Positions 45,880 through 54,898 of a stretch of 64,000 bases of DNA are shown here, piece by piece. How positions within the stretch are numbered: the stretch's first letter is position 1; each line of letters starts with the position of its first letter. This DNA comes from Candidatus Venteria ishoeyi. GTDB lineage: Bacteria; Pseudomonadota; Gammaproteobacteria; Beggiatoales; Beggiatoaceae. The notes beneath the pieces were generated by a model that was given only the letters and a program-made list of their open reading frames with translations, did not search any database and had not been told where the DNA came from. The position numbers and the translations under genes were made by a program. The stretch spans positions 1 through 64,000 of the forward strand of contig NZ_JAUCGJ010000010.1 of NCBI RefSeq assembly GCF_030378065.1. The letters are read 5' to 3'.

Positions 45880-47919
45880 ATGAACTATACCATTTATAAA
45901 AAACTCATCCAGCAAGTGACTTCTGCAAAATATCCGGGTAAACATTTGCCTGATGCAGTTTATGTGCATAGTTCTGCGCTCACGGCTTTGCCTGTTGAAC
46001 TGCAAAGTTTGTTAAGTGATACCATCCAAAATTTAGCTTTACAGTCTTTTGAATATCAGTTGGTTAAATTCTCCAAACGCGATTTCAAGCTTTCCCTGCT
46101 GGCCTACCCAGATTTTTTCACGGAAGCCTTTCCGGTGCTGCACAGCAGTTGCACCATTGATTTAATGAAAGGCCGCTATCGCCTGACTTCTTATCTGGAA
46201 TCCAAAAATCCGCCGATTCTGCACCGCAAGGAAACCATGCTGTTAGCGGAACATCCCGATATTCCACGTTTTCAGGCTTTAACCCAGGCTTGTGAACAGG
46301 CGGGTTTATTTGAGAACCCGCGCAGCATCGGTTTTAAGCAGAACTGGTTGCGTTTGATTCGGCGTAAGGGTTATCAGTTAGTTGATGGGCAGTTGCAACA
46401 ACTGGCGCAGCTTGTTGAAGCGGCGGAACCGATAGCGCAAGATACGGCAATTCACCGCCACAAGACGGCAATTCGCCGTTATGCCTTGTCCAAACCCATG
46501 CAAACACTGATGCAGCATGATTATTTGAATGGTCATTACAGCCTGTTTGATTATGGCTGTGGGCAGGGTGATGATATACGCGAGCTGGCGGCGCATGACT
46601 TGCAGGTATCCGGTTTTGACCCGGTGCATCAGCCGGATATATCCAAACAAGCAGCAGATATTGTTAATCTGGGTTTTGTGCTTAATGTTATCGAAGACCC
46701 ACAGGAGCGCCTTGCTTGTTTGCGTGAGGCATTTAAGCTGGCGCAGCGGGTGCTGGTGGTGTCGGTGATGCTGGGCAATGCAAAGCTGCTGGCGAAGTTT
46801 CAGCGTTTTGGCGATGGCGTGTTGACGCAGCGTAATACGTTTCAGAAATATTACAGTCAGGGTGAGTTAAAAGCTTATATCGAAAGCAGCTTAGGGCTTA
46901 ATGCCATTGCGGTAGCGCCCGGTATTTTTTATGTGTTTCGTGATGCTCTGGATGAGCAGGTATTTTTAAATAAGCGTTTTCAGGTGCGGCGGGAATGGCG
47001 GCAGTTGACGCAACCGACAAAACCAATCCAGCTTAAGCAGCAACAAAACCTGTTTGATAAGCATCGGCAGTTATATGAATATCTGTGGGAGGTTGCGCTG
47101 GATTTGGGGCGTTGCCCGGTCAGCAGTGAGCTGGAGCAGACGGAGCTGATACGCCAGGCATTTGGTTCCTTGCGCAAGGCATTTGACCGCGTGGTCAACT
47201 TTTACGGGGTGGATGTATTTGAGCAGGCGCAGCAGGCGCGAGCGGAGGATTTGCGGGTGTATCTGGCGCTGGAGAAATTCAGTGGGCGCAAGCCTTATAC
47301 GCATTTACCGGAAAGCCTTAAGCGTGATGTTAAAGCCTGGTTTGGTGATTATAAAAATGCCCAGGCCAAGGCAACCCAGCTTTTGTTTGCGGTGGGCAAT
47401 GTAGAACAGATTCAAGCCGCGTGTGAGCAGGCGCAGGAGTTAGGCTATTTACAGGCGCATAAGGCACTGACCCTGCACCGTTCGCAAGTCGGTCAATTAC
47501 CGGCGATATTGCGGGTGTATATCGGCTGTGCCACGCAGTTATACGGGGATGTGGACAGCGCGGATTTAATCAAAATTCATATCTATTCCGGCAAGGTCAG
47601 TTTGATGGTGTATGATGATTTTGCCAATAAACCCCTGCCGGAATTACAGGAACGTATCAAAATCAAACTGCGTGAGCAGGCGATAGATTTTTTTGATTAT
47701 GTGGGGGAGTATCAGCCGCAGCCTTTATATCTTAAGTCTTTGTATATTCCGCCGGATTTTCCTAATTATGAGAAACAACATAAGTTTGATGAAAAACTGC
47801 TAAAAACCGGCTTGTTTGATTTATCGGCTTATGGGCCGAGACGTGATGCGTTTTATGCGGCGCTGGCGCTAAATAAATATCAGGTACGGGGTTTTCAATT
47901 GGTGAAACGGCGAAAATAA
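45880..47919 (+). CDS. DNA phosphorothioation-associated putative methyltransferase
   Basis: 679 residues matching the family named for its association with dnd loci. The N-terminal region (residues 1-200) contains CTIDLMKGRYRLTSYLESK. A SAM-binding domain follows: LFDYGCGQGDDIREL near residue 221 and IVNLGFVLNVIEDPQERL near residue 260, with VLTQRNTFQKYYSQGEL after it. The C terminus (YGPRRDAFYAALALNKYQVR) is also conserved. The substrate is unproven. Its GC content rises along the gene compared with brxP. It is the last gene of the string, followed by a hairpin at 47933. Confidence 0.82.
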   Translation: MNYTIYKKLIQQVTSAKYPGKHLPDAVYVHSSALTALPVELQSLLSDTIQNLALQSFEYQLVKFSKRDFKLSLLAYPDFFTEAFPVLHSSCTIDLMKGRYRLTSYLESKNPPILHRKETMLLAEHPDIPRFQALTQACEQAGLFENPRSIGFKQNWLRLIRRKGYQLVDGQLQQLAQLVEAAEPIAQDTAIHRHKTAIRRYALSKPMQTLMQHDYLNGHYSLFDYGCGQGDDIRELAAHDLQVSGFDPVHQPDISKQAADIVNLGFVLNVIEDPQERLACLREAFKLAQRVLVVSVMLGNAKLLAKFQRFGDGVLTQRNTFQKYYSQGELKAYIESSLGLNAIAVAPGIFYVFRDALDEQVFLNKRFQVRREWRQLTQPTKPIQLKQQQNLFDKHRQLYEYLWEVALDLGRCPVSSELEQTELIRQAFGSLRKAFDRVVNFYGVDVFEQAQQARAEDLRVYLALEKFSGRKPYTHLPESLKRDVKAWFGDYKNAQAKATQLLFAVGNVEQIQAACEQAQELGYLQAHKALTLHRSQVGQLPAILRVYIGCATQLYGDVDSADLIKIHIYSGKVSLMVYDDFANKPLPELQERIKIKLREQAIDFFDYVGEYQPQPLYLKSLYIPPDFPNYEKQHKFDEKLLKTGLFDLSAYGPRRDAFYAALALNKYQVRGFQLVKRRK

Positions 47920-47932
47920 CATGATGTAGAAA

Positions 47933-47950
47933 CGTAGAGAAGTCTCTACG
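47933..47950. terminator. Short hairpin after the defence gene string
   Basis: The arms cgtagaga and tctctacg are perfect complements with a 2-base spacer. There is no clear T tract, so termination is only possible. A similar sequence (agatgtag...gctacgtct) follows the chemoreceptor gene near 15935-15957, suggesting a small recurrent element. Confidence 0.4.
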
Positions 47951-48049
47951 ACTTGTATTAAACTTATGCCATATTATTCGCTTTTTCAAGCATTAAGCGT
48001 TATAAAATATATAGATTTAAGTACATTGACTATTTTTAAGAGAACAATC

Positions 48050-48496
48050 ATGAAAAAATTCAGAATTTCCCGCATGAAAAAACAGGCTGGTTTTACGCTG
48101 CTGGAAATGTTAGTGGTGTTGGTTATTATCGGTCTGTTGGCAGGATTGGTGGGGCCGCAGTTATTTGGTCAGGTGGATGAGGCGAAAGTCAAAACCACCA
48201 GAACCCAGATTAAAATGCTCAAAGGCGCGCTGGAAACCATGCGCCTGGATATTGGGCGCTTTCCCACTGCGGAAGAAGGCTTGGGGTTGTTGAGCGCGCC
48301 ACCGGCAGAAGAGCGGATTAAGGCCATGTGGAAAGGCCCGTATATGGATGAGACAGTGCCTAATGATCCCTGGAATGTACCTTATCAATATGCAGTGCCG
48401 GGGGGGAATGGTCGCCCGTTTGCGCTGTATTCCATGGGCGCAGATGCTAAGCGTGGTGGCGAGGCTTATGATGCGGATTTGGGGTATTTACCCTGA
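48050..48496 (+). CDS. gspG: Type II secretion major pseudopilin GspG
   Basis: 148 residues from the ATG at 48050; a longer frame upstream adds 28 unlikely residues before the leader. The prepilin leader MKKFRISRMKKQAG is cut before FTLLEMLVVLVIIGLLAGLV, the inner-membrane helix. GspG forms the pseudopilus that pushes folded proteins through the outer-membrane secretin. The body shows the family pattern QIKMLKGALETMRLDIGRFP and the late NDPWNVPYQY with a calcium-site-like end (GGEAYDADLG). It heads gspG-H-I; the rest of the system is not in the window. Confidence 0.93.
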   Translation: MKKFRISRMKKQAGFTLLEMLVVLVIIGLLAGLVGPQLFGQVDEAKVKTTRTQIKMLKGALETMRLDIGRFPTAEEGLGLLSAPPAEERIKAMWKGPYMDETVPNDPWNVPYQYAVPGGNGRPFALYSMGADAKRGGEAYDADLGYLP

Positions 48497-48909
48497 AACA
48501 GCGTTTAGTATCAGTCAATCAGGGTTATACTTTGTTGGAAATCCTGATTGTATTGTTGCTTATCGGCCTGCTGAGTGCGCTGGTGATGCCGCGCTTGTCC
48601 GGTATTTATGACAGCATTCAAGCGGCTATGCAGCGTGATGAAGTTTTTTCCCAGATTAATGCTTTGGGTTATCTGGCTTTTCAGCAAAAACAGGGCTTTG
48701 TGCTGGAAAGTCTGCCTATGGTTTCTTCTACGCTACCGTTAGAATTACCCGCTGACTGGACGCTGCAAACGGAAACGCCGATTTATTATCTTGCCAACGG
48801 GGCTTGCAGTGGTGGTAGAATTTATTTGCAATACCAACAACACACCGAGCAGGAACAAAACTGGGTTGCGGATTTAAGTCCGCCATTTTGTCACCTTCAG
48901 GCGGATTAG
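48493..48909 (+). CDS. gspH: GspH-like minor pseudopilin with apparent CTG start
   Basis: The prepilin signature is NQGYTLLEILIVLLLIGLLS. There is no in-frame ATG or GTG upstream of it, and the first TTG (48532) lies inside the membrane helix signature. The best start is CTG at 48493, overlapping the gspG TGA by 4 bases in a coupled CTGA arrangement, giving 138 residues with leader LKQRLVSVNQG. GspH sits near the pseudopilus tip. A frameshift at the gene start is an alternative reading, but the protein is otherwise full length. Confidence 0.75.
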   Translation: MKQRLVSVNQGYTLLEILIVLLLIGLLSALVMPRLSGIYDSIQAAMQRDEVFSQINALGYLAFQQKQGFVLESLPMVSSTLPLELPADWTLQTETPIYYLANGACSGGRIYLQYQQHTEQEQNWVADLSPPFCHLQAD

Positions 48910-48910
48910 C

Positions 48911-49363
48911 ATGCACCAGCTAATATCTAACCGGCAAAAAGGTTTCACCTTACTGGAAGCCATTGTTGCGCTGGTGCTGATTGCCACCGTGGGCATGACT
49001 TTGCTGGCCTGGATTAACAGTCAGTTGATTACCCTGCAACGGATACAGGATAAGCAACGCGCTGATGTGGCGATTCAAAATACCCTGGATTTTATTCAGA
49101 CACTAAATCCATTGCAACAACCCACAGGAAAGGCAAACCTGGGTATGTATCAGATTTCCTGGCAAAGTACACTGCTAGAACCAGCCAAAGATGGCAAGTC
49201 TCCAGCGGGTACTTTGAGTTATTTCCAGGTGGGTTTATTTGAAATGGATGTGCAAGTGGCGCAAAATGAGCAGGAAATTATCACTTATCAAGTGCGTCAG
49301 GCCGGTTATAAACAAGTGCGTTTTCCAGAGGAACCCGATAGTCCGTTTTTTTTTAGGAGGTAA
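48911..49363 (+). CDS. gspI: Type II secretion minor pseudopilin GspI
   Basis: 150 residues, starting one base after the gspH stop. The prepilin leader MHQLISNRQKG is followed by FTLLEAIVALVLIATVGMTL. GspI is the minor pseudopilin that nucleates the pseudopilus tip together with GspJ and GspK. The rest of the sequence is compatible but weakly conserved. No gspJ or gspK follows. The ribosome-binding site of ubiK is inside its last codons. Confidence 0.78.
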   Translation: MHQLISNRQKGFTLLEAIVALVLIATVGMTLLAWINSQLITLQRIQDKQRADVAIQNTLDFIQTLNPLQQPTGKANLGMYQISWQSTLLEPAKDGKSPAGTLSYFQVGLFEMDVQVAQNEQEIITYQVRQAGYKQVRFPEEPDSPFFFRR

Positions 49364-49651
49364 ATGATGAAATCCCCCGAATTTGAAAGTTTTTTTAAAC
49401 AGTTTAATGATGTCTTACCACGCGACCCGCTAGGGTTGAAAGCTGATTTTGAAAAAAATCTGCGCGCTGCCATGCAAACCGCATTTAATAAAATGAATCT
49501 GGTCAGCCGTGAAGAATTTGATGTGCAGGCTGCTGTTTTATTACGCACCCGTGAAAAACTTGAAGCCCTGGAAGCCAAGGTCACGGCGCTGGAAGTCAGG
49601 CTACAGGCACAGGATGAGGAAGAACAACGCAGGCGCAGTGCATTCGGCTGA
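49364..49651 (+). CDS. ubiK: Ubiquinone biosynthesis accessory factor UbiK
   Basis: 95 residues of the BMFP/YqiC family, starting directly after the gspI stop with a perfect AGGAGG upstream. The middle is amphipathic (FEKNLRAAMQTAFNKMNLVS), then VSREEFDVQAAVLLRTREKL, then a C-terminal coiled coil (LEALEAKVTALEVRLQ) that mediates trimerisation. UbiK supports the late aerobic steps of ubiquinone synthesis with UbiJ. Its stop overlaps comM by one base. Confidence 0.9.
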   Translation: MMKSPEFESFFKQFNDVLPRDPLGLKADFEKNLRAAMQTAFNKMNLVSREEFDVQAAVLLRTREKLEALEAKVTALEVRLQAQDEEEQRRRSAFG

Positions 49652-51159
49652 TGTCTCTCGCCGTCGTTCACAGTCGGGCGCAACAAGGCATTGATGCGCT
49701 GTCTGTCACTATTGAAGTCCATCTGACCAACGGCAGCACTTTTCTCTCCATTGTTGGTTTGCCGGAAACTGCGGTTAAAGAAAGCAAGGATCGCGTGCGT
49801 AGCGCCTTGCTCAATGCCTTGTTTGAGTTCCCCAATAAACGTTTCACCATCAACCTGGCACCCGCCGATCTACCCAAGGAAGGCGGACGTTTTGACTTGC
49901 CGATTGCGCTGGGTATATTGGCGGCTTCCGGGCAGATTTCCGGGGACTTGCTTGGTCAATATGAATGTGTGGGAGAGCTGGCGCTCAGTGGCGAGTTGCG
50001 CCCGGTGCGGGGTGTTTTGCCGGTGGCGCTGGCGGCGCGGGATGCCGGACGCAAGTTGATCGTGCCCTTAGCCAATGCCGAAGAAGCGGCAATGGTGGAA
50101 GGTGCGGAAGTGTTTCCGGCGCGGCATTTATTGGATGTCTGCAATCATCTGGGGCAGCAAAACAGTTTATCCCAACAGGCGCGCAGTGAATGGGCCAGTC
50201 AAGCCCCGTATTATGCCGATCTTAAAGAGGTTTATGGGCAGCACCAGGCCAAACGTGCGTTAGAAATCGCCGCTGCCGGTGGTCATCATTTATTATTTGT
50301 CGGCCCACCGGGTACTGGCAAAACCATGTTAGCCAGCCGTCTGCCCGGCATTCTGCCCATGATGACTGAAGCGGAAAGCATTGCCTGCGCCGCCGTGCAA
50401 TCCATTACCACTTCCGGTTTTAATCCTGAGCATTGGGGTGAGCGCCCATTTCGCGCACCACATCATACTGCTTCCGGGGTGGCTTTGGTGGGTGGCGGCA
50501 ATCAGCCGCGTCCTGGCGAAATTTCTATGGCGCATCACGGGGTCTTGTTTTTGGATGAATTGCCGGAATTCAGTCGTCAGGTGCTGGAAGTATTGCGCGA
50601 GCCTCTGGAATCGGGGCATATCACTATTTCCCGCGCTGCACAGCAAGCCAACTTTCCGGCAGAGTTTCAATTGATCGCGGCGATGAATCCCTGCCCTTGC
50701 GGTTATTTGGGTGATGCCGGTGGGCGTTGTCATTGCACAGCAGAGCAGGTGCAGCGTTATCAAAGCCGGATTTCCGGGCCGTTGCTGGATCGCATTGATT
50801 TACATGTCACGGTGTTAAACATCCCCCGCGCGCAACGCCGGGAAAGTCATACCCAACGCGAGGACAGTCGCAGTGTGCAGGCGCGGGTCAGCGCCGCCCG
50901 CGAGCGGCAGTTATTACGGCGCAATAAACCCAATCATGCGCTGAATAATACGGAAATCGAATATGATTGCGCCTTATCCCCGGCAGATGAGCAATTACTG
51001 GACAGCGCGATTGATAAACTGGGGCTTTCTGCGCGCGCCTGGCATCGGGTTTTAAAAGTGGCGCGCACCATTGCTGATTTGGATGCTGCGCCCAAAATTC
51101 AAAGCCAGCACCTCAGTGAAGCCTTGAGTTATCGGCAACTGGATCGAAAGCGAATATGA
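49651..51159 (+). CDS. comM: YifB/ComM-family Mg-chelatase-like ATPase
   Basis: 502 residues. The N-terminal Lon-fold region starts SLAVVHSRAQQGIDALSV, the Walker A is VGPPGTGKTMLASRLPGILP near residue 217, the Walker B is GVLFLDELPEF near residue 297, and a Cys cluster CPCGYLGDAGGRCHC is near residue 350. ComM acts as a hexameric helicase that moves branch points during integration of DNA taken up by transformation. Order ubiK-comM is common in gammaproteobacteria. It overlaps the next gene by 4 bases. Confidence 0.94.
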   Translation: MSLAVVHSRAQQGIDALSVTIEVHLTNGSTFLSIVGLPETAVKESKDRVRSALLNALFEFPNKRFTINLAPADLPKEGGRFDLPIALGILAASGQISGDLLGQYECVGELALSGELRPVRGVLPVALAARDAGRKLIVPLANAEEAAMVEGAEVFPARHLLDVCNHLGQQNSLSQQARSEWASQAPYYADLKEVYGQHQAKRALEIAAAGGHHLLFVGPPGTGKTMLASRLPGILPMMTEAESIACAAVQSITTSGFNPEHWGERPFRAPHHTASGVALVGGGNQPRPGEISMAHHGVLFLDELPEFSRQVLEVLREPLESGHITISRAAQQANFPAEFQLIAAMNPCPCGYLGDAGGRCHCTAEQVQRYQSRISGPLLDRIDLHVTVLNIPRAQRRESHTQREDSRSVQARVSAARERQLLRRNKPNHALNNTEIEYDCALSPADEQLLDSAIDKLGLSARAWHRVLKVARTIADLDAAPKIQSQHLSEALSYRQLDRKRI

Positions 51160-51578
51160 GCTTTTCTATTATCACCACGGATTGGTTGTCCCAGCAAGGT
51201 GCATTAAAGTTCATTCGTGAGCAGGTCTTTATTGCAGAACAAGCCGTGCCGCTGGCATTGGAATGGGACGGCCTGGATGAAGCTGCCCGGCATTGGCTGG
51301 CAGTGGATAAAAAACATCAGCCCATAGGCTGTGCGCGTTTGCTCAGTACCGGGCAAATCGGGCGCATGGCAGTATTAAAACCCTGGCGTGGTCAGGGTGT
51401 GGGACGCGCCTTGTTGACTGCAATTTTAAGCGCCAGCACAGCCCAAAATGGGGTTAAGCTATTTTTACACGCACAGACAGATGCCATTGATTTTTATTTG
51501 GCTTTTGGCTTTAATGCGCGGGGTTCGGTCTTTTATGAAGCCGATATTCCCCATATCTATATGGAGTCATCAGCATAG
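51156..51578 (+). CDS. GNAT-family N-acetyltransferase
   Basis: 140 residues with the ElaA/YjcF-like GNAT pattern: FIREQVFIAEQAVPLALEWD at the N terminus, then GRMAVLKPWRGQGVGRALL near residue 70, the acetyl-CoA-binding Q/R-x-x-G-x-G/A motif. The C-terminal part FYLAFGFNARGSVFYEADIP is also typical. The substrate is unknown. It overlaps comM by four bases and the histidine kinase by one. Confidence 0.85.
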   Translation: MSFSIITTDWLSQQGALKFIREQVFIAEQAVPLALEWDGLDEAARHWLAVDKKHQPIGCARLLSTGQIGRMAVLKPWRGQGVGRALLTAILSASTAQNGVKLFLHAQTDAIDFYLAFGFNARGSVFYEADIPHIYMESSA

Positions 51579-54500
51579 TGTCTGCAACAGCCTCCCATGC
51601 CAATTCGTCCAATCCTTATTGGCTGTCAGAACGTTATGCCCTGGCGATGAGTGCTGGCAAAACAGGCATACTGGACTGGAGCCTGGAAACTGGTGAGTTT
51701 TATATTGATCCCACCTTAAAAGCACTGCTGGGTTATCAGGATGATGAGGTGGAAAATACCCTGGAAAGCTGGTATGCCTTAACCCACCAGGATGATCAGA
51801 CACGCTTGAAACAGGTATTTGAGCAATGCCTGCAAGGCGGCTTACAAAATTTTGAAATTGATCGGCGCATGTTGCGCAAAGATCATTCAATTTGTTGGTT
51901 TATTGCCAGGGGTCGGGTATTACGGGATGAGCAAGGGCGTTTATTACGTCTGATTGGTACGGATACCGATATTTCCATGCGTAAACAGATTGGCCTGGAT
52001 TTACAACAACGTGATCACTTGTTACAGGGTTTGTCTCGCGCCACGCAGCAATTACTCACCACGCCGGATTACGAAGCCGCCATTTATCAGGCGCTAAAAA
52101 AGCTGGGGGAAGCTGCCAGCGTTGATCGGGTTTATGTGCTGGAAAATCGTGTCAATCTCCAGGGCGAGCAGGAAATGTGGCAACAATACCACTGGTTAAG
52201 TCCGAAGATCCCCCCCACGCCATTACAGCGCCAAAATGGACAGAAATTCTCTTATGATCGGCAGTTACCAAGCTGGTATCAGCAATTGGAAACGGGGCAG
52301 GCGATTGCCGCCAGTATTAAAAACCTGTCAACAACTGAACAAGCCGTTTTAACGCCGCTGGGCATTGCTTCCATTCTGGTGATGCCGATTCATTTTCAAG
52401 GCAGTTTCTGGGGCTGCATCGCATTTGATGACTGTCGCCAGCAGCGCGATTGGTCGCCGCATGAAATGACCATGTTGCAGGTGGCCGGGGACAGTATTCG
52501 CGCCACCATTGCCCGCCAGCAATCAGAATATGCTTTGCGGGAAAGTGAAATTAAATTTCGCAGTATTATTGAAAACAGCCGTGATGCGATTTTAATTGTG
52601 GATCAGCAAGGCTGTATTTTGTTTGCCAATCCTGCTGCTGAAACCTTGTTTCAGCGTTCCAGTGAGCAATTGACAGGGCAGCCGTTTGCCCTGGATATGC
52701 CATTGCAGGAAGGCAGCCAGGAAATGGAAATTTCTGATCAAGCGGGTAATATTCATATTATCGAACGCCAGATTGCCCGTAGCCGCTGGGAAGATCAAGA
52801 TGTCTTTATTGCGTCTTTGCATGAGATTACCACCCGTAAACAAGCGGAACAAGCCTTACTGCATGCCAAAGAAAGTGCGGAATCGGCTAACCGGGTTAAA
52901 AGTGAGTTTCTGGCAACCATGAGCCATGAAATTCGCACCCCCATGAATGGGGTGATTGGCATGACGGAGTTATTATTACAGACTTCCCTCACGCCATTGC
53001 AACGCCAATATATTGATACCCTGCGCAGTTCCGGTAAAGGCTTGCTTTCCGTCATTAACGACATTCTTGATTTCTCTAAAATAGAAGCGGGCAAACTGGA
53101 GCTTGATCATATTGATTATGAGTTGCCTGCTTTAATTGAAGATATTGTTATGATGTTTGCCAGCCAGGCTCAGCAAAAAGGTCTGGAACTGCTTTATCAA
53201 CTCCCATTAAGCCTGCCCACGCAAACCTTTAACGGTGATCCCGGACGCCTGCGCCAGATTCTGGTGAATTTGCTGGGCAATGCAATTAAATTTACCCATC
53301 ATGGTGCGGTATTTCTGCAAGTGGAGTGTAGCCATGCATCCACGCAGGCTTTACTGGAATTTAAGGTCAGTGACACTGGCATCGGCATTAAAGCCGAAGA
53401 TCAGATACGTTTATTTACGCCATTCACTCAGGCAGACAGCTCTACCACCCGGTATTATGGCGGTACCGGGCTGGGTTTGGTGATTGCACGTAAACTGGTG
53501 GCATTAATGGCGGGTGAAATTGGCGTACACAGCCAACCACAGCAGGGTTCAACCTTCTGGTTTAAAGTGCCGCTGCAACTGGGCACTACGCTGTCTAATA
53601 TGCGCGTTGCTGAAAAACGCCCGGAACTGTCGGGGCTGCGCGTGCTTATTGTGGATGATCATCCCGATAGTCAGAATCTGCTGAGCAGACAGTTACAACA
53701 TTGGGGAATGTTGACACAAGTGGCTGGTTATGGTGAGGAAGCCTTATCCCTCATGAATGAACTGCGTACCATTGATGGTGTCGTGCCATTGGATTTAATT
53801 ATTATTGATCAGGACATGCCGGATATGAATGGCATCATGCTGGCCACCCGTATTCGTCAGCAAGCCTCCTTAAAAAGTCTGCCTTTATTATTTCTGATGC
53901 CCATACATCATCTGGAACGTATTGAGATTGATTATCAACTACTGCCTTTTATTCATAAACCGGTCAATAGCATTACATTACAGCAGGGTGTTTTACAGGC
54001 ACTGGGGTATGAATCGATAGAATCTGCGGACAATGAAGAACTCAACCAGCATAATCATTTACGAACCGAGCATATCGATCCCCATTGGCAATGCCCATAC
54101 CGCCTCTTGTTGGTGGAAGACAATTTAATTAATCAGCAAGTTATCTTAAAAATGCTGAATAACCTGAGCTGCACTGTGGACGTGGCGAATAATGGTAAAC
54201 ACGCATTGGAAATGCTGAAAAAACATCATTATGCTTTAATTTTTATGGATTGCCATATGCCGGGTATGGATGGTTTTGAAACCACCGCCGTGATCCGTGA
54301 GCAGGAAGATAAGCTTAGTGAACAACAAGCAATGCCCATTATTGCCTTGACTGCTAATGCCATGCCAGGTGATAGAGATCGTTGCTTGCAGGCAGGCATG
54401 AGTGATTATCTCAGTAAGCCTGTCAGCAGTCATGATCTCTATCAAATGCTCAGACGTTGGTTAGAAGCAGTAACAGAAACCACGCCAAAAACCCCGGCAA

Positions 54501-54898
54501 GTCATAAACCAGATGACAGTAAGGCAACAAGGGATACAACAAAGGCCACTACAAAATTACTGGTGATTAGTCAAACCATGATTCAACGTCTGCGCAAGGA
54601 ACAAAAAGACGGCAACATTAACTGGCTGATTGATTTATACTTGCAAGAACTACCACATTATTTACAGGAAATTGAGCAGGCACTGAACCTACAGGATGCT
54701 GACGCACTTTATCTGTCGGCACACAAATGCAAAGGCAGTACCAGCAGTTTTGGCGGGCAGGAACTCTGCGGCATCTGCCTGCAACTGGAACAGGCTGCCA
54801 GGAAAATGGAATTGGATGCGGCGCAAGACTATATCAAGGCCCTTAAACCTGCTGCTGCGCGTATCAAAACTGCGTTGGAGTCGTTGAAATATGCTTAA
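51578..54898 (+). CDS. Hybrid sensor histidine kinase (PAS-GAF-PAS-HisKA-HATPase-REC-REC-HPt)
   Basis: 1,106 residues from a GTG overlapping the previous stop. Order: PAS (about 15-135), GAF (about 160-320), PAS (about 325-440), HisKA with phospho-accepting His450 in MSHEIRTPMNG, HATPase with VNLLGNAIKF, DTGIGI and GGTGLGLV, a first receiver (VLIVDDHPDSQ, IIIDQDMPDMNG), a second receiver (LLLVEDNLINQQ, IFMDCHMPGMDG) and an HPt with His1049 in SAHKCKGS. No membrane helix is seen, so it is cytoplasmic and senses through PAS/GAF. The HPt probably passes phosphate to the receiver of the next gene, which overlaps by 8 bases. The signal is unknown. Confidence 0.92.
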   Translation: MSATASHANSSNPYWLSERYALAMSAGKTGILDWSLETGEFYIDPTLKALLGYQDDEVENTLESWYALTHQDDQTRLKQVFEQCLQGGLQNFEIDRRMLRKDHSICWFIARGRVLRDEQGRLLRLIGTDTDISMRKQIGLDLQQRDHLLQGLSRATQQLLTTPDYEAAIYQALKKLGEAASVDRVYVLENRVNLQGEQEMWQQYHWLSPKIPPTPLQRQNGQKFSYDRQLPSWYQQLETGQAIAASIKNLSTTEQAVLTPLGIASILVMPIHFQGSFWGCIAFDDCRQQRDWSPHEMTMLQVAGDSIRATIARQQSEYALRESEIKFRSIIENSRDAILIVDQQGCILFANPAAETLFQRSSEQLTGQPFALDMPLQEGSQEMEISDQAGNIHIIERQIARSRWEDQDVFIASLHEITTRKQAEQALLHAKESAESANRVKSEFLATMSHEIRTPMNGVIGMTELLLQTSLTPLQRQYIDTLRSSGKGLLSVINDILDFSKIEAGKLELDHIDYELPALIEDIVMMFASQAQQKGLELLYQLPLSLPTQTFNGDPGRLRQILVNLLGNAIKFTHHGAVFLQVECSHASTQALLEFKVSDTGIGIKAEDQIRLFTPFTQADSSTTRYYGGTGLGLVIARKLVALMAGEIGVHSQPQQGSTFWFKVPLQLGTTLSNMRVAEKRPELSGLRVLIVDDHPDSQNLLSRQLQHWGMLTQVAGYGEEALSLMNELRTIDGVVPLDLIIIDQDMPDMNGIMLATRIRQQASLKSLPLLFLMPIHHLERIEIDYQLLPFIHKPVNSITLQQGVLQALGYESIESADNEELNQHNHLRTEHIDPHWQCPYRLLLVEDNLINQQVILKMLNNLSCTVDVANNGKHALEMLKKHHYALIFMDCHMPGMDGFETTAVIREQEDKLSEQQAMPIIALTANAMPGDRDRCLQAGMSDYLSKPVSSHDLYQMLRRWLEAVTETTPKTPASHKPDDSKATRDTTKATTKLLVISQTMIQRLRKEQKDGNINWLIDLYLQELPHYLQEIEQALNLQDADALYLSAHKCKGSTSSFGGQELCGICLQLEQAARKMELDAAQDYIKALKPAAARIKTALESLKYA

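Noticed and set aside
47966-48049. Upstream extension of gspG by 28 residues
   Set aside because: It would put a long hydrophobic stretch before the prepilin leader. The ATG at 48050 gives a normal leader length.
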